From assembly GCF_029201565.1 (NCBI RefSeq), contig NZ_CP104002.1, positions 1,753,001 to 1,817,000 on the forward strand: a DNA stretch of 64,000 bases, in the 5' to 3' direction. The stretch comes from Devosia sp. SD17-2. GTDB taxonomy: Bacteria > Pseudomonadota > Alphaproteobacteria > Rhizobiales > Devosiaceae. Positions 23,461 to 33,947 of the stretch are shown piece by piece; the first letter of the stretch is position 1, and the number at the start of each line of letters is the position of its first letter. The notes under the pieces were generated by a model that saw only the letters and a program-made list of their open reading frames with translations, searched no databases and was not told the DNA's origin. A program made the translations under genes and the position numbers.

Positions 23461-26028
23461 ATGGCCACAACGCCACTTGGCGAGGGCAGCTACCCCGATC
23501 CGGTTCTGGCATCGTCGCGCAGTGGCGCCGGATTGTGGCGGGTTGTGGCACTCGGCGTTTTCCTCGTGGCCATGGCCGCCGGCTTTGCCCTGTTCGGTGA
23601 CCGGATCCCTGCAGAACTGGTGATGACCTTTGTTGGCATCCTGGCCGTCGCCGGGGTGTTTTTCATGTTCGGCCTTGCCGCCGGACTGTTCCGCTTCTCC
23701 GGTGCCGAAGAGCGCCGCACCATCGCCAATGCCGTCATCGACAGCGCCGGACGCGGCATTGTCGTGGCCGATCGCGATGGCAAGATCTCTTACGTCAATT
23801 CCAGCTACGGCAGCTTCCCCGGTGCCCTGCACAATGGCCTGCCGGTGAGCGTGCCGCGCCTTTTTGCCGGCCATGCCGACGCCAGCGAAGCCATTTATCG
23901 CCTTGTGCGCGCCGCCAAGGATGGCCGCAGCGCCGCCGAAAACATCCGTATCATGGGTGGGCTGGGCGCCGCGCCGGACGATTCCGCGCGCGCCTTTACC
24001 TATAAGGTCTCCGTGCGCTCGCTGCCCGAGACCGATGACGCCAATAAGCCCATGGTCGCCTGGACCATCGAGGACATCACACGCGACCGCGAGAGCAATG
24101 AAACCGCTTTCCGCGACCTGCAGCGCGCCATCGACTATCTCGATCATTCGCCCTCCGGCTTTTTCTCCGCCGATGCCCAGGGCCGTATCCAATATCTTAA
24201 TTCGACCCTCGCCGATTGGCTGGGCTATGACCTTGCCGAGTTCAACGCCGGCCATCTCCGCCTCGAGGACGTGGTGCGTGGGGACGGTTCCTCGCTCCTG
24301 ATGCGTGGCCGCCGCGACGGCGAAATCCGCACCGAAATCATCGATATCGACCTCGTGCGCCGCAATGGTACGACGCTGCCGGTGCGCCTCCTCCATCGCG
24401 CCGCGCGTCTGGCCGACGGCGAGCTGGGCGAGACCCGGACCCTCGTGCTCGACATGTCGAGTGCCCCCGATACCGAAGAAGAACTGCGCGCCGCCGAAGT
24501 GCGGTTTTCGCGCTTTTTCAACGACACACCCTTTGCCATTGCGACGCTCGACAGCGCGGGCAGGGTGGTGCGCACCAATGCTCCGTTCGGCCGCATCTTC
24601 CGCTGGTCGGGCGAGGAAAAGACCGTCGAACTGCAGCCGCTGCGCGATCTCATCGGCGAAGGCAGCCGCGACAAGCTGGACCGGGCCATCGCCGATGCCA
24701 TGGCCCAGCAGTCCGAGGTCGAGCCCGTCGATGCGCTGTTGAGCGCCGAGGGCGATCACGCCGTCCGCCTTTATATCTCCGCCTCCGAGAGCAGCGCCGG
24801 CTCGCCCGAGCAGGTCAATGTCTATGCCCTCGACATGACCGACCAGCGCAAGCTCGAAGCCCAGTTCGCCCAGAGCCAGAAGATGCAGGCCGTTGGCCAG
24901 CTCGCTGGCGGCGTGGCGCACGACTTCAACAATCTCCTCACCGCCATCATCGGCTTCTCCGATCTGCTGCTGCTCAAGCACAAGCCGGGCGATCCGTCCT
25001 TCAACGAGCTCATGCAGATCAAGCAGAACGCCAATCGCGCTGCCGGTCTCACCCGTCAGCTCCTGGCCTTCTCGCGCCGCCAGACGTTGCGCCCGCAGGT
25101 GCTCGAGCTGCCGCTGATCGTCGATGACCTGACGGTCCTCCTCAAGCGCATGATCGGCGAGAAGAACCATCTTGGCGTCGAGCATGGTCGCAATATCTGG
25201 CCGGTCCGCGCCGATGTGGTCCAGCTCGAACAGGTCATCATCAACCTCGTGGTCAATGCCCGCGACGCCATGCCGGACGGCGGTTCGATCACCGTGCGCA
25301 CCAGCAATATCTCTGAAGCCGAGGCTGCCAGCCTGCGCTTTGATGGCCTGGCGCCCGCCGATTATGTGCTGATCGACGTCGAGGACACCGGCACCGGCAT
25401 GAGCCCGGAAGTGCTGCAGAAAATCTTCGAGCCCTTCTTCACCACCAAGGAGCTGGGCAAGGGCACGGGCCTTGGTCTCTCGACCGTCTATGGCATCGTC
25501 AAGCAGACCGAAGGTTTTATCTATCCGGTCTCGACCGTGGGCGTCGGCACCACCTTCAAAATCTTCCTGCCCCGCTATGTGCCGACCGAGGCCGAACTCG
25601 CCGCCAAGGTTGCCGCGGCGACGGCCCCGGCCAAGGATCTCACCGGCCACGAGCGCATCCTGCTCGTCGAGGACGAGGAGAGCGTGCGTGCCTTCTCCGC
25701 TCGCGCCCTGCGCGCCACCGGCTATGAAGTGTTCGAGGCCGATGGCGGTGACGAGGCGATCGAAGTGCTCGAGGACATCGACTACAAGGTCGATCTCGTC
25801 ATCTCCGACGTGGTCATGCCCGAAATGGATGGCCCGACGCTGCTCAAGCACATCCGCGAGAAAATGCCCGAGCTCAAGGTCATCTTCGTCTCCGGCTATG
25901 CTGAGGAAAGCGTGCGTCGCGACATTTCCGACGATCAGAGCGTCGACTTCCTGCCAAAGCCCTATTCGCTCGACCAGATCAATTCCAAGGTCAAGGAAGT
26001 CCTCCGCCGCATCGACAAGTCGGATTGA
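23461..26028 (+). CDS. cckA: Hybrid histidine kinase CckA
   Basis: Cell-cycle kinase/phosphatase that feeds phosphate through ChpT to CtrA. From the ATG at 23461 (GGAG nine bases upstream) the product is 855 residues: two membrane helices within about 25-80, two to three PAS-like sensor regions (80-465), a HisKA domain with His487 in [14 protein letters not shown], an HATPase domain with [18 protein letters not shown] and [14 protein letters not shown], and a C-terminal receiver with Asp783 in [11 protein letters not shown]. The frame is open further upstream to 23392, so an earlier start at 23419 is possible. Its place beside flagellar genes carrying CtrA-type boxes is fitting. Confidence 0.92.
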   Translation: MATTPLGEGSYPDPVLASSRSGAGLWRVVALGVFLVAMAAGFALFGDRIPAELVMTFVGILAVAGVFFMFGLAAGLFRFSGAEERRTIANAVIDSAGRGIVVADRDGKISYVNSSYGSFPGALHNGLPVSVPRLFAGHADASEAIYRLVRAAKDGRSAAENIRIMGGLGAAPDDSARAFTYKVSVRSLPETDDANKPMVAWTIEDITRDRESNETAFRDLQRAIDYLDHSPSGFFSADAQGRIQYLNSTLADWLGYDLAEFNAGHLRLEDVVRGDGSSLLMRGRRDGEIRTEIIDIDLVRRNGTTLPVRLLHRAARLADGELGETRTLVLDMSSAPDTEEELRAAEVRFSRFFNDTPFAIATLDSAGRVVRTNAPFGRIFRWSGEEKTVELQPLRDLIGEGSRDKLDRAIADAMAQQSEVEPVDALLSAEGDHAVRLYISASESSAGSPEQVNVYALDMTDQRKLEAQFAQSQKMQAVGQLAGGVAHDFNNLLTAIIGFSDLLLLKHKPGDPSFNELMQIKQNANRAAGLTRQLLAFSRRQTLRPQVLELPLIVDDLTVLLKRMIGEKNHLGVEHGRNIWPVRADVVQLEQVIINLVVNARDAMPDGGSITVRTSNISEAEAASLRFDGLAPADYVLIDVEDTGTGMSPEVLQKIFEPFFTTKELGKGTGLGLSTVYGIVKQTEGFIYPVSTVGVGTTFKIFLPRYVPTEAELAAKVAAATAPAKDLTGHERILLVEDEESVRAFSARALRATGYEVFEADGGDEAIEVLEDIDYKVDLVISDVVMPEMDGPTLLKHIREKMPELKVIFVSGYAEESVRRDISDDQSVDFLPKPYSLDQINSKVKEVLRRIDKSD

Positions 26029-26070
26029 TCGCCATGCCCACCTCTTGCCCCAGAGCTGGAGGCCTTGGCG

Positions 26071-26466
26071 ATGAGTGATTATCCGCGTCCCGCCGGCGTG
26101 TCCGAGCGCAATGTGCTCGGCGAGGCCCTGCAGCCCTGTTCGGACGATCCTCTTACAGGGTTCTTTCGCTCCGGCTACTGCGCCGCGGGGCCAGATAACG
26201 CCGCGCAGCATCTCATCTGCATCGCAGCCACCGACGCCTTCCTCGCCTATTCGGCGAGCGCCGGAAACGACCTCTCCACCCCGCGTCCGGAATATGGTTT
26301 TACCGGCCTCGTCCCCGGCAATCGCTGGTGTCTCCTGGCCGGCCGCTGGATGCAGGCGCATGAAGTGGGCCAGGCGCCGCGCGTATATCTGCGCTCCACC
26401 AACGAGGCCGTTCTCGGCCTCATTCCGCTCGACATTCTAAAGGCTTACGCGCTGGACCTTAACTAG
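26071..26466 (+). CDS. DUF2237 family protein
   Basis: A 131-residue soluble protein of the DUF2237 family, function unknown. Typical blocks are NVLGEALQPCSDDPLTGFFR, GYCAAGPDNAAQHLICIAAT, and NRWCLLAGRWMQAHEVGQAP. Several cysteines (CSDDP, YCAAG, ICIA, WCLL) are conserved in the family and suggest metal or redox chemistry, but none is proven. GGAGG lies eight bases before the ATG at 26071. It is 42 bases downstream of cckA and may share its transcript. Its end overlaps the convergent aldo/keto reductase gene by eight bases. Confidence 0.88.
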   Translation: MSDYPRPAGVSERNVLGEALQPCSDDPLTGFFRSGYCAAGPDNAAQHLICIAATDAFLAYSASAGNDLSTPRPEYGFTGLVPGNRWCLLAGRWMQAHEVGQAPRVYLRSTNEAVLGLIPLDILKAYALDLN

Positions 26467-27478
26467 AGAGTCCGGCAATCGGCGTGCCTTCGGCCAGCAG
26501 CCCCTTGTCCATCAGGGTCGACCAGAGCGCATCCGGAATAGCCTCATCCCACCAGGCCAGAATGCCATCCAGTTCCTCGGGCGAGCGTGGGCCGGGAAGC
26601 ACATTGCACACCGCCGGATGGGCCAGCGGAAATTGCAGCGCCGCCGCCGGCAGCGATACACCGAACTCCTGGCACACCGCCGCAATGGCCCGCACCTTGC
26701 TGACAATTTCTTCGGGCGCCCGCGCATAGTTGAAGCGATCGCCGCCCGCCAGAATGCCCGAATTGAATGGCCCACCCACCACCACCGACGCGCCGCGTTC
26801 GACGCAGGTGGAGAGGAACGGGCTCAGCGAGGTCTGCTCCAGCAGCGTATAGCGCCCGGCAAGCAGGAACACGTCCCAATCGCCCAGCGCAAAGGCGTCC
26901 ATCAGCACCTGCCACTCGTTGACGCCCAGCCCGATGGCCTTCACCAGCCCGCCTTCGCGCAATTCGCGCAGCGCCCGATAGCCGCCGGTCTCGAACTGCT
27001 GCCACAGCGGCCTGTTGGCCTCCACGCCATGAGTTCCGGCGCCGATGTCGTGGACATAAAGAACATCGATCTTTTCGAGCCCCAGCCGCTGCAGGCTGTC
27101 CTCGAACGAGCGCATGACCCCGTCATAGGAATAGTCATAAACCTCGCGGAACGGCAGGGGATCGACCCATTCGTCGCGCCGCCAATCGGTGCCATGCACC
27201 GGGCGCAGCAGGCGACCCACCTTGGTGGACAGCACCATGCCCTCGCGCGCTTCGCGCAGCGCGTCGCCAACAATATGTTCCGAGCGCCCGAACCCATAAT
27301 GCGGAGCAGTATCGACATAATTGATGCCGAGATCGACGGCATGGCGCACCAGCGCGCGACCCTGTTCAGCCGGCACGGCATTGTAGTTCCCGGCCAGCGA
27401 AGCGCCGCCCAGGCCCAGTGTCGTGACCATCAGATCCGTCCGGCCAACAGGCCGTTTTTCAAAGCTGCGCGCGCTCAT
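26459..27478 (-). CDS. Aldo/keto reductase (aldose dehydrogenase type)
   Basis: NAD(P)-dependent oxidoreductase of the aldo/keto reductase barrel family, 339 residues. Seen are the N-terminal TLGLGGASLAGNY, the catalytic region NYVDTAPHYGFGRSEHIVGD with the Asp-Tyr pair, LSTKVGRLLRP with the Lys, and the C-terminal cofactor segment VLPGPRSPEELDG. It resembles the D-threo-aldose 1-dehydrogenase / pyridoxal 4-dehydrogenase branch; the substrate cannot be fixed from sequence. It lies 72 bases downstream of a GguC/AraD1-like gene on the same strand, so a sugar-acid pathway is plausible. Confidence 0.88.
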   Translation of the reverse strand: MSARSFEKRPVGRTDLMVTTLGLGGASLAGNYNAVPAEQGRALVRHAVDLGINYVDTAPHYGFGRSEHIVGDALREAREGMVLSTKVGRLLRPVHGTDWRRDEWVDPLPFREVYDYSYDGVMRSFEDSLQRLGLEKIDVLYVHDIGAGTHGVEANRPLWQQFETGGYRALRELREGGLVKAIGLGVNEWQVLMDAFALGDWDVFLLAGRYTLLEQTSLSPFLSTCVERGASVVVGGPFNSGILAGGDRFNYARAPEEIVSKVRAIAAVCQEFGVSLPAAALQFPLAHPAVCNVLPGPRSPEELDGILAWWDEAIPDALWSTLMDKGLLAEGTPIAGLSS

Positions 27479-27550
27479 AAAGGGGTCTCCTCACCGGGCA
27501 AATAACTGACATGTTAGTTGCCCGGCGTAAAGCGCGCGGTGTTCGGCGTC

Positions 27551-28546
27551 CTAGTAGAGCCCGTTGATCAGCACCGGCTTTTCGGCTTCGACGCGCACCG
27601 GATTGCGCAGTTTCAAGCCAAACTGGGCCTCCTCGATCTCGAAAATATCGTCCTGCCGTGTCGAAATTCCGTCGGCAAAGCTCAGGGTCGCCGTGCCGAA
27701 CATATGCACATGCACATCGCCCGGCTGGCGGAACAGCTCATATTTGAAGTGGTGATATTCGAGATTGGCGATGGTGTGGCTCATATTGTCCTCGCCGGAG
27801 AGGAACGGCTTTTCCCAGATCACCTGGCCGTCGCGGATGATGCGCGACTTGCCTTCGATATGGCCCGGCAGATCGCCCACGCGCAGCTCCGGCCCGAACG
27901 AGCAGGCGCGCAGCTTGGAATGGGCGAGAAAGAGATAATTGACCCGCTCGGTCACGTGATCGGAAAATTCATTGGCCAGCGTAAAGCCCAGGCGGCGCGG
28001 CTGGCCGTGGCTGTCGATCACATAAATGCCGGCGATCTCCGGCTCTTCGCCGGCGTCGAGCGCAAAGGACGGGGAGGGGATCGGGTGGCCGGGATTGGCG
28101 ACAATATTGCCATTGCCCTTGTAGAACCATTCCGGCTGTACGCCGCGCTGGCCGGCCGTCGGCTTGCCGCCCTCGAGGCCCATGCGGAACATTTTCATGC
28201 TGTCGGTCAGCTCGGCCTCGGGCTTGTCGCCATTAGCCTTGTGCATGGCGTCGCGTGTTGCCGCCGAACCAAGATGGGTGAGGCCGGTGCCGGTCACATG
28301 CAGATGCGCCCTGTCTGGGTGATCGATCGGCGCCAGCAGCCGTCCCTCGGACAGCAGCGCAGCCTTGTCGACTGCGGCGCCAATCCCGCGCTGGTCGACG
28401 ATATCAGCCAGGCTCTGTGTCGCGCCGATTGCGGCCAGCGCCAGTTCATAGACCGTGCTCGTGCCTTCGACGCGGCGCGTTTCGCCATTGCGGGTCACCC
28501 CGACGGCGCGGGCGCCATTGTCGTCAAAAAACTGAATAAGATGCAT
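27551..28546 (-). CDS. GguC/AraD1 family protein (FAH superfamily)
   Basis: A 331-residue protein of the fumarylacetoacetate hydrolase superfamily, matching the GguC/AraD1 group associated with sugar (arabinose/galactose type) catabolism. Recognisable parts are the N-terminal HLIQFFDDNGARAVGV, LAPIDHPDRAHLHVTGTGLT, EWFYKGNGNIVANPG, EIAGIYVIDSHGQPRRLGFT and NEFSDHVTERVNY. The ATG at 28546 has GAGGA nine bases upstream; the frame is open to 28624 but unsupported there. Probably co-transcribed with the aldo/keto reductase downstream. The exact reaction is uncertain. Confidence 0.85.
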   Translation of the reverse strand: MHLIQFFDDNGARAVGVTRNGETRRVEGTSTVYELALAAIGATQSLADIVDQRGIGAAVDKAALLSEGRLLAPIDHPDRAHLHVTGTGLTHLGSAATRDAMHKANGDKPEAELTDSMKMFRMGLEGGKPTAGQRGVQPEWFYKGNGNIVANPGHPIPSPSFALDAGEEPEIAGIYVIDSHGQPRRLGFTLANEFSDHVTERVNYLFLAHSKLRACSFGPELRVGDLPGHIEGKSRIIRDGQVIWEKPFLSGEDNMSHTIANLEYHHFKYELFRQPGDVHVHMFGTATLSFADGISTRQDDIFEIEEAQFGLKLRNPVRVEAEKPVLINGLY

Positions 28547-28702
28547 GGCCTGAAATCCTCGTCCCATTTGCCCCAGCGTCGGGCCCGCGCATAAAACGCA
28601 AGAGCCCGCAAACTGTCCAGTCAAAAATCATACTTTTGCAACCGCTCGGTGGACCTTGGGGGAATCATGACAAGCCGGAGGCTGTGGGGGGATAAGCGGG
28701 AT

Positions 28703-28717
28703 GTTCTCTTTTTGTCT
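28703..28717 (+). promoter_or_regulatory. Degenerate LexA-type half-site pair upstream of recA
   Basis: GTTC-TCTTTTT-GTCT resembles the alphaproteobacterial SOS box GTTC-N7-GTTC with two mismatches. It sits directly upstream of the -35 hexamer TTGACA at 28719-28724. Confidence 0.4.
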
Positions 28718-28718
28718 C

Positions 28719-28724
28719 TTGACA
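28719..28724 (+). promoter_or_regulatory. recA promoter -35 element
   Basis: TTGACA is a perfect -35 hexamer, 107 bases before the recA ATG. The -10 region about 17 bases on (around 28742, GAACAAAT) is weak and overlaps the LexA-type site. Confidence 0.5.
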
Positions 28725-28730
28725 GGACTG

Positions 28731-28745
28731 AAACAAAATGAGAAC
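28731..28745 (-). promoter_or_regulatory. LexA-type SOS box upstream of recA
   Basis: Read on the minus strand this is GTTC-TCATTTT-GTTT, one base from the alphaproteobacterial LexA consensus GTTC-N7-GTTC. It overlaps the expected -10 region of the recA promoter, a position suited to repression. Confidence 0.6.
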
Positions 28746-28830
28746 AAATGCGGCACAGGTGCAAAACAAGGCTCTCTCATTCCAGCGCGTTTGCGCAGCC
28801 TTCGAGAGCGTGAAATAAGGAGAGAAACTC

Positions 28831-29910
28831 ATGGCTAGCTCGCCGCTTCGCGTTGTTGAAGGTGGATCAATGGATAAGGATAAGGCTCTTGCTGCGGCAT
28901 TGAGCCAGATCGAACGCAATTTCGGCAAGGGCTCGATCATGCGCCTCGGCGAGGCGTCTTCGATCGAGGTGGAGTCGATCTCGACCGGTTCGCTCGGTCT
29001 GGATATCGCGCTCGGTATTGGTGGTCTTCCCAAGGGCCGCATCGTTGAAATTTTTGGGCCAGAAAGCTCGGGCAAGACGACGCTGGCGCTCCACGTCATC
29101 GCCGAAGCCCAGCGCAAGGGTGGCATCTGCGCCTTTGTCGACGCCGAGCATGCGCTCGACCCGATCTATGCCCGCAAGTTGGGCGTCAATGTCGATGATT
29201 TGCTGATCTCCCAGCCCGACGCTGGCGAACAGGCTCTCGAAATCACCGACACGCTGGTGCGTTCTGGCGCAATCGACGTTCTCGTCGTCGACTCGGTTGC
29301 AGCGCTCACCCCGCGCGCCGAACTCGAAGGCGAAATGGGCGACAGCCTGCCGGGCCAGCAGGCTCGCCTGATGAGCCAGGCCATGCGCAAGCTCACCGGC
29401 TCGATCTCGAAGTCCAAGTGCCTCGTCATCTTCATCAACCAGATCCGCATGAAGATCGGCGTGATGTACGGCTCGCCTGAAACCACGACGGGCGGTAATG
29501 CGCTCAAGTTCTACGCCTCGGTGCGTCTCGACATCCGCCGTATCGGCGCCCTCAAGGACCGCGAGGAAGTCGTCGGCAACCAGACCCGTGTCAAGGTCGT
29601 CAAGAACAAGCTGGCTCCGCCGTTCCGTCAGGTCGAATTCGACATCATGTATGGCGAAGGCATTTCCAAGACCGGCGAACTGCTCGATCTTGGCGTCAAG
29701 TCCGGTATCGTGGACAAGGCCGGCGCCTGGTTCTCCTGGGAAAGCCAACGTCTGGGGCAGGGGCGTGAAAATGCCCGCCAGTTCCTCAAGGACAATCCCG
29801 AGATCGCCAACACGATCGAGCAAGGGGTTCGCGAAAGCTCCGGCCTTCTCGGTGAAGTCCTTCTCGTTGCCGGCGGCGGCGCGGAAGACGACTCCAGCAG
29901 CGACGAATAG
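28831..29910 (+). CDS. recA: Recombinase RecA
   Basis: DNA-dependent ATPase for homologous recombination and LexA cleavage in the SOS response. The 359 residues show Walker [10 protein letters not shown] at about 76-84, Walker B region [11 protein letters not shown], the MAW-type [16 protein letters not shown], and the acidic C-terminal tail (EDDSSSDE). AAGGAGA precedes the ATG at 28831; the ATG at 28870 is internal to the family N-terminus. The upstream region carries TTGACA and LexA-type sites. A strong terminator follows. Confidence 0.98.
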   Translation: MASSPLRVVEGGSMDKDKALAAALSQIERNFGKGSIMRLGEASSIEVESISTGSLGLDIALGIGGLPKGRIVEIFGPESSGKTTLALHVIAEAQRKGGICAFVDAEHALDPIYARKLGVNVDDLLISQPDAGEQALEITDTLVRSGAIDVLVVDSVAALTPRAELEGEMGDSLPGQQARLMSQAMRKLTGSISKSKCLVIFINQIRMKIGVMYGSPETTTGGNALKFYASVRLDIRRIGALKDREEVVGNQTRVKVVKNKLAPPFRQVEFDIMYGEGISKTGELLDLGVKSGIVDKAGAWFSWESQRLGQGRENARQFLKDNPEIANTIEQGVRESSGLLGEVLLVAGGGAEDDSSSDE

Positions 29911-29939
29911 TCTTCTCTTGTTCTCCCATGCAGACCTTC

Positions 29940-29970
29940 AGACCTCCGCCCCAGGCGGAGGTCTTTTTGT
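29940..29970 (+). terminator. Terminator of recA
   Basis: AGACCTCCGCC at 29940-29950 pairs over 11 bases with GGCGGAGGTCT at 29954-29964, followed by TTTTG. Confidence 0.92.
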
Positions 29971-30007
29971 ATGGTTGGCGCGTGATCTCCTTCGCCCACA
30001 GTCGGCT

Positions 30008-30030
30008 TCCCTCCCCTTGATGGGGAGGGA
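30008..30030. repeat. Intergenic palindrome with G-rich tail
   Basis: TCCCTCCCC and GGGGAGGGA enclose a five-base loop (TTGAT); the tail continues ATTGAGGGTGGGGTGGGG. It has no T tract and sits well past the recA terminator. The form resembles dispersed intergenic palindromes common in Hyphomicrobiales genomes, but only one copy is in this window. Confidence 0.5.
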
Positions 30031-30236
30031 TTGAGGGTGGGGTGGGGCCGCTTGCCACGCCGAATTGGCAATCCCGGCTTTAAAATCCGTCCCTCTCAAG
30101 GGCTCGGCGTGAGCCGCACCGCACTTTCCCCCATGCCAACCTGCTGCAATGCTGGACATTCCGGTTCACTGCACGATAAAAAGCCACGATTTTCTTCAAG
30201 GGCGCGCTCGTGCCCGTTCCGCATGAAAGCTAGTTG

Positions 30237-32876
30237 ATGACCAGCGTAAACGATCTCCGTTCGAGCTTTGTCGATTACTTTGCCCGTAACGGCCATGAAG
30301 CCGTGGCGTCCAGCCCGCTTGTGCCGCGCAACGATCCGACGCTGATGTTCACCAATGCCGGCATGGTGCAGTTCAAGAACGTCTTCACCGGCGTCGAAAA
30401 GCGGCCCTATTCCACGGCGACGACCGCGCAGAAATGCGTGCGCGCAGGCGGCAAGCACAATGACCTCGACAATGTTGGGTTCACCGCGCGCCACCACACC
30501 TTCTTTGAAATGTTGGGCAATTTCTCCTTCGGCGATTATTTCAAGCCCGAAGCGATTGAACTCGCCTGGAACCTTCTGACCAAGGACTGGGGGCTCTCCC
30601 GCGACCGTCTCATGGTCACCGTCTATGAGGACGATGACGAGGCGCTCGAGCTCTGGAAGAAGATCGCCGGCATTTCCGAAGATCGTATCGTGCGGCTCGG
30701 CGCCAAGTCCAACTTCTGGCAGATGGGCGATACCGGCCCCTGCGGTCCGTGCTCGGAAATCTTTTACGACCATGGCGACAAGGTCTGGGGCGGTCCTCCG
30801 GGCTCGCCGGATGAAGACGGCGATCGCTGGATCGAAATCTGGAACCTCGTGTTCATGCAGTTCGAGCAGCATGCGGATGGTTCGCGCACCGGCCTGCCGC
30901 GTCCGTCCATCGACACCGGCATGGGCCTCGAGCGCGTCGCCGCCGTCATGCAGGGTGTCCACGACAATTACGACATCGATCTGTTCAAGGCGCTGATCTC
31001 GGCAGCCGCCAACGTCACCAATGCCGACGTCAACGGCCCGGGCAATCGTTCGCTGCGCGTTATCGCCGACCACCTTCGCTCGATGAGCTTCCTCATTGCC
31101 GAAGGCGTGCTGCCCTCCAATGAAGGTCGCGGCTATGTGCTGCGCCGCATCATGCGCCGCGCCATGCGCCACGCAACGCTCCTCGGTGCGAGCGAGCCGA
31201 CGATCTACAAGTTGGTTCCGACCCTCGTGCGCGAGATGGGCCAGGCCTATCCCGAGCTCAGCCGTGGCGAAGCCATGATCGCCGAAACGGTCCGCCTCGA
31301 GGAAGGTCGCTTCCTCAAGACGCTCGGCCGTGGCCTGCAGATTCTCGAAGCCGAGACGGCCTCGCTCGGCGAGGGCGACGTGCTGGCTGGTGGCACCGCC
31401 TTCAAGCTTTACGACACCTATGGCTTCCCGCTCGACCTGACCCAGGATGCGCTGCGCTCGCGCTCCATCACTGTCGATCAGGCCGGTTTTGACGCCGCCA
31501 TGGCCCAGCAGAAGGCCGAAGCCCGCAAGAACTGGGCCGGCTCGGGCGAGGCTGCCACCGACACCGTCTGGTATGGCCTTTCCGACAAACTCGGCCCCAC
31601 CGAATTCCTCGGCTATGAAACCGAGACCGCAGAAGCCGAAATCAAGGCTCTGCTCGTGGACGGCGCCGAAGTCGACGTCATTGCGGCTGGTCAGGAAGGC
31701 ATCGTCATCGTCAACCAGACCCCGTTCTATGGTGAAAGCGGCGGGCAGGTCGGTGATACCGGCGTCATCAAGGGCGAAGGCGTCAGCGCCGAAGTTCTGG
31801 ATACCGGCAAGCACCACGGCGTCTTCGCGCACAAGGTCAAGGTCACCGAAGGCAGCTTCAAGCTTGGCCAGGCTGTCGAGCTGATCGTCGATCATGATCG
31901 CCGCTCGTCCATCCGCGCCAACCACTCGGCCACCCATCTGCTGCATGAGGCTCTGCGCCTCGTCCTCGGCGACCATGTCGCCCAGAAGGGCTCGATGGTT
32001 TCGGCCGATCGCCTGCGTTTTGACTTCGTGCACACCAAGCCGGTCACCCCGCAGGAACTGGCCGAGGTCGAGGACATCGCCAATGCCATCATCCTCCAGA
32101 ACACGCCGGTTGAAACCCGCCTGATGGGCGTGGAGGAAGCCAAGGAATCGGGTGCGCGCGCTCTCTTCGGCGAGAAGTACGGCGATGAAGTGCGCGTCGT
32201 CTCCATGGGCGAGCCCACTGGAAATGGCCTTGGCTGGTCGGTCGAGCTTTGCGGCGGGACCCATGTCCGTCGCACTGGCGATATCGGTCTCGTCTCCGTG
32301 GTTGCCGAAAGCTCGGTTGCCGGCGGCGTGCGCCGCATCGAGGCGTTGACCGGCAAGGCTGCCCGCCATCGCGGCAATGACAGCACCAATATCGTGGCCT
32401 CGGCCGCAGGCATCCTCCGCTCCGGCACCCATGAAGTGCTCGAGCGCATCGAGGCGCTGCAGAACCAGCTCAAGAGCGCCGAGAAGGCCCTTAGCGACGC
32501 CCGCCAGAAGCTGGCGCTCGGCGGCGGCGGTGCCGGTGCCGCGGCCTCCGAAACCATCAATGGCGTCACCTTTGTCGGTCGCGTCGTCGAAGGCGTCGTT
32601 GCCAAGGACATCAAGTCAGTGGTCGACGCCGAGAAGAAGCGCATCGGCTCGGGCGTCGTCGTCATGGTGCTCAAGGGCGAAGACGGCAAGGGCACGGTCG
32701 CCATCGGCGTCACCGAAGATCTCACCGGAAAATATGCCGCCGGCACGCTCATCAAGTCGGCAACGGCTGCGCTGGGCGGGCAGGGTGGTGGTGGCCGCCC
32801 GGACATGGCCCAGGGTGGCGGTCCGGATGGTTCGAAGGCTGAAGAAGCCATCGCCGCGATCCGCGCCCTCATCTAA
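30237..32876 (+). CDS. alaS: Alanyl-tRNA synthetase
   Basis: Charges tRNA-Ala and edits mischarged Ser/Gly. The 879 residues contain the class II catalytic domain ([38 protein letters not shown]), the editing domain with the zinc-binding motifs HSATH (in [12 protein letters not shown]) and CGGTHV, and a Gly-rich C-terminal domain ending [12 protein letters not shown]. The ATG at 30237 gives [11 protein letters not shown]; the preceding in-frame TTG is less likely. Monocistronic with a terminator at 32901. Confidence 0.98.
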   Translation: MTSVNDLRSSFVDYFARNGHEAVASSPLVPRNDPTLMFTNAGMVQFKNVFTGVEKRPYSTATTAQKCVRAGGKHNDLDNVGFTARHHTFFEMLGNFSFGDYFKPEAIELAWNLLTKDWGLSRDRLMVTVYEDDDEALELWKKIAGISEDRIVRLGAKSNFWQMGDTGPCGPCSEIFYDHGDKVWGGPPGSPDEDGDRWIEIWNLVFMQFEQHADGSRTGLPRPSIDTGMGLERVAAVMQGVHDNYDIDLFKALISAAANVTNADVNGPGNRSLRVIADHLRSMSFLIAEGVLPSNEGRGYVLRRIMRRAMRHATLLGASEPTIYKLVPTLVREMGQAYPELSRGEAMIAETVRLEEGRFLKTLGRGLQILEAETASLGEGDVLAGGTAFKLYDTYGFPLDLTQDALRSRSITVDQAGFDAAMAQQKAEARKNWAGSGEAATDTVWYGLSDKLGPTEFLGYETETAEAEIKALLVDGAEVDVIAAGQEGIVIVNQTPFYGESGGQVGDTGVIKGEGVSAEVLDTGKHHGVFAHKVKVTEGSFKLGQAVELIVDHDRRSSIRANHSATHLLHEALRLVLGDHVAQKGSMVSADRLRFDFVHTKPVTPQELAEVEDIANAIILQNTPVETRLMGVEEAKESGARALFGEKYGDEVRVVSMGEPTGNGLGWSVELCGGTHVRRTGDIGLVSVVAESSVAGGVRRIEALTGKAARHRGNDSTNIVASAAGILRSGTHEVLERIEALQNQLKSAEKALSDARQKLALGGGGAGAAASETINGVTFVGRVVEGVVAKDIKSVVDAEKKRIGSGVVVMVLKGEDGKGTVAIGVTEDLTGKYAAGTLIKSATAALGGQGGGGRPDMAQGGGPDGSKAEEAIAAIRALI

Positions 32877-32900
32877 AGCAGGTTCGGATAATCCAATTGC

Positions 32901-32931
32901 AAACGCCCCGTTAGTGACGGGGCGTTTTCGC
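32901..32931 (+). terminator. Terminator of alaS
   Basis: AAACGCCCCG at 32901-32910 pairs with CGGGGCGTTT at 32918-32927, followed by TCGC; the T tract is contributed by the stem. Confidence 0.8.
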
Positions 32932-32941
32932 ATTTGAGGTG

Positions 32942-32963
32942 TGTCAATGCTAACAGTCTGCTA
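32942..32963 (+). repeat. 22-base dispersed repeat, copy 1
   Basis: Matches 46519-46540 at 21 of 22 bases (core GCTAACAGTCTGCTA). This copy is intergenic, between alaS and the EamA transporter gene. Confidence 0.6.
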
Positions 32964-32986
32964 GCCAACTCGGCGCAGATGCGACG

Positions 32987-33904
32987 CTAAAGTCCAGCGC
33001 GGAAGAAGAAGATGCGTGGCTTCCAGCGGATGGGCCGGTTCTCGCTGAGCACGTTAAGGACGCCCGAAGCAATCACCACGAACATGCCGGCAATGGCGAT
33101 CCAGTCCGGGAATTCCCCGAAGAAAGCGGCGCCGAAAATAATGGCCCAGATCAACTGGCTATACTGCACCGGCGCAATGAGATTGGCCGGTGTGCGACGC
33201 GTTGCCGAGATGATCAGGAGCCCGCCGACGCCGCCGAGGAGGCCGATGGCGAGGAAGATCAGGAATTGCTCGAAACTGGGCATGACGAATGTCGGAATCA
33301 TCAGCAAGCCATTGATAATGCCGGAATAAAGCACCTGCAGGCCGACTAGGCTGACCCGCCGTTCCCGCGGCGCGACATGGCGCAGGATGATGGTGGTGAA
33401 GGCGCCGAGCATAGAGCTGAACACCAGGATATAGTGGCCCAGCTGCAGGTCGCGCATCCCCGGCCGAATGACCAGCACCACCCCCATGAAGCTGACAAAC
33501 AACAAAAACCAGCGCAGCGCCGTGACATTTTCCTTGAGCAGCAGCACGCACAGCAGGGTCACAAAGATCGGCGTGGTGAAGGCGATCGCATAGACATCGG
33601 CAAACGGGATATGGGTGAATGCATACATCACGCAGCCGGTGGCGGTGATGGCCGTAGCGCAGCGAATATGGACCAGCCAGGGATGATGGAGCTTGTACAT
33701 GTCCCGCCAGCGCTCGCCGCGCTTGTGCAGCATCAGCGGGATGATGGAAAAGCTCGTGGTGAAAAAAGCTATTTCAAATACCGACATGGTCGGCCCGACA
33801 GCCTTGATCAGCGCATCGGCAAACGAAAAAACAGCGTAGCCGACAAAGGCCAGTATGACGCCGATCGGCATCGCAATATCCAGGAAAAAAGGGCCGCGGC
33901 CCAT
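32987..33904 (-). CDS. EamA/DMT family transporter
   Basis: Inner-membrane transporter of the drug/metabolite superfamily, 305 residues with about ten predicted helices in two EamA halves. Seen are PIGVILAFVGYAVFSFADAL at the start of the first half, DVYAIAFTTPIFVTLLCVLL at its end, and LIAPVQYSQLIWAIIFGAAF in the second half. Substrate unknown. Begins at ATG 33904. Its neighbours (alaS upstream on the other strand, a phosphodiesterase gene at 33948) give no hint of substrate. Confidence 0.9.
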   Translation of the reverse strand: MGRGPFFLDIAMPIGVILAFVGYAVFSFADALIKAVGPTMSVFEIAFFTTSFSIIPLMLHKRGERWRDMYKLHHPWLVHIRCATAITATGCVMYAFTHIPFADVYAIAFTTPIFVTLLCVLLLKENVTALRWFLLFVSFMGVVLVIRPGMRDLQLGHYILVFSSMLGAFTTIILRHVAPRERRVSLVGLQVLYSGIINGLLMIPTFVMPSFEQFLIFLAIGLLGGVGGLLIISATRRTPANLIAPVQYSQLIWAIIFGAAFFGEFPDWIAIAGMFVVIASGVLNVLSENRPIRWKPRIFFFRAGL

Positions 33905-33947
33905 GTAAGAATGCCTCTACCATACCAGAGGCTTTATGACTGTGTGG

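Larger units (their letters stand above)
29911..30236 (+). other. Intergenic region between recA and alaS
   Basis: These 326 bases hold the recA terminator (29940-29970), an intergenic palindrome (30008-30030) followed by G-rich sequence, and the alaS leader. No reading frame here looks coding. Confidence 0.7.

Noticed and set aside
23434..26361. A 975-codon open frame on the minus strand opposite cckA
   Set aside because: It is a codon-position shadow of the high-GC cckA gene; its translation has no recognisable domain and many Arg/His/Gly-rich low-complexity stretches, while cckA has all kinase motifs.
30096..32432. A 778-codon open frame on the minus strand opposite alaS
   Set aside because: Shadow of alaS; no family pattern, and it runs across the alaS leader.
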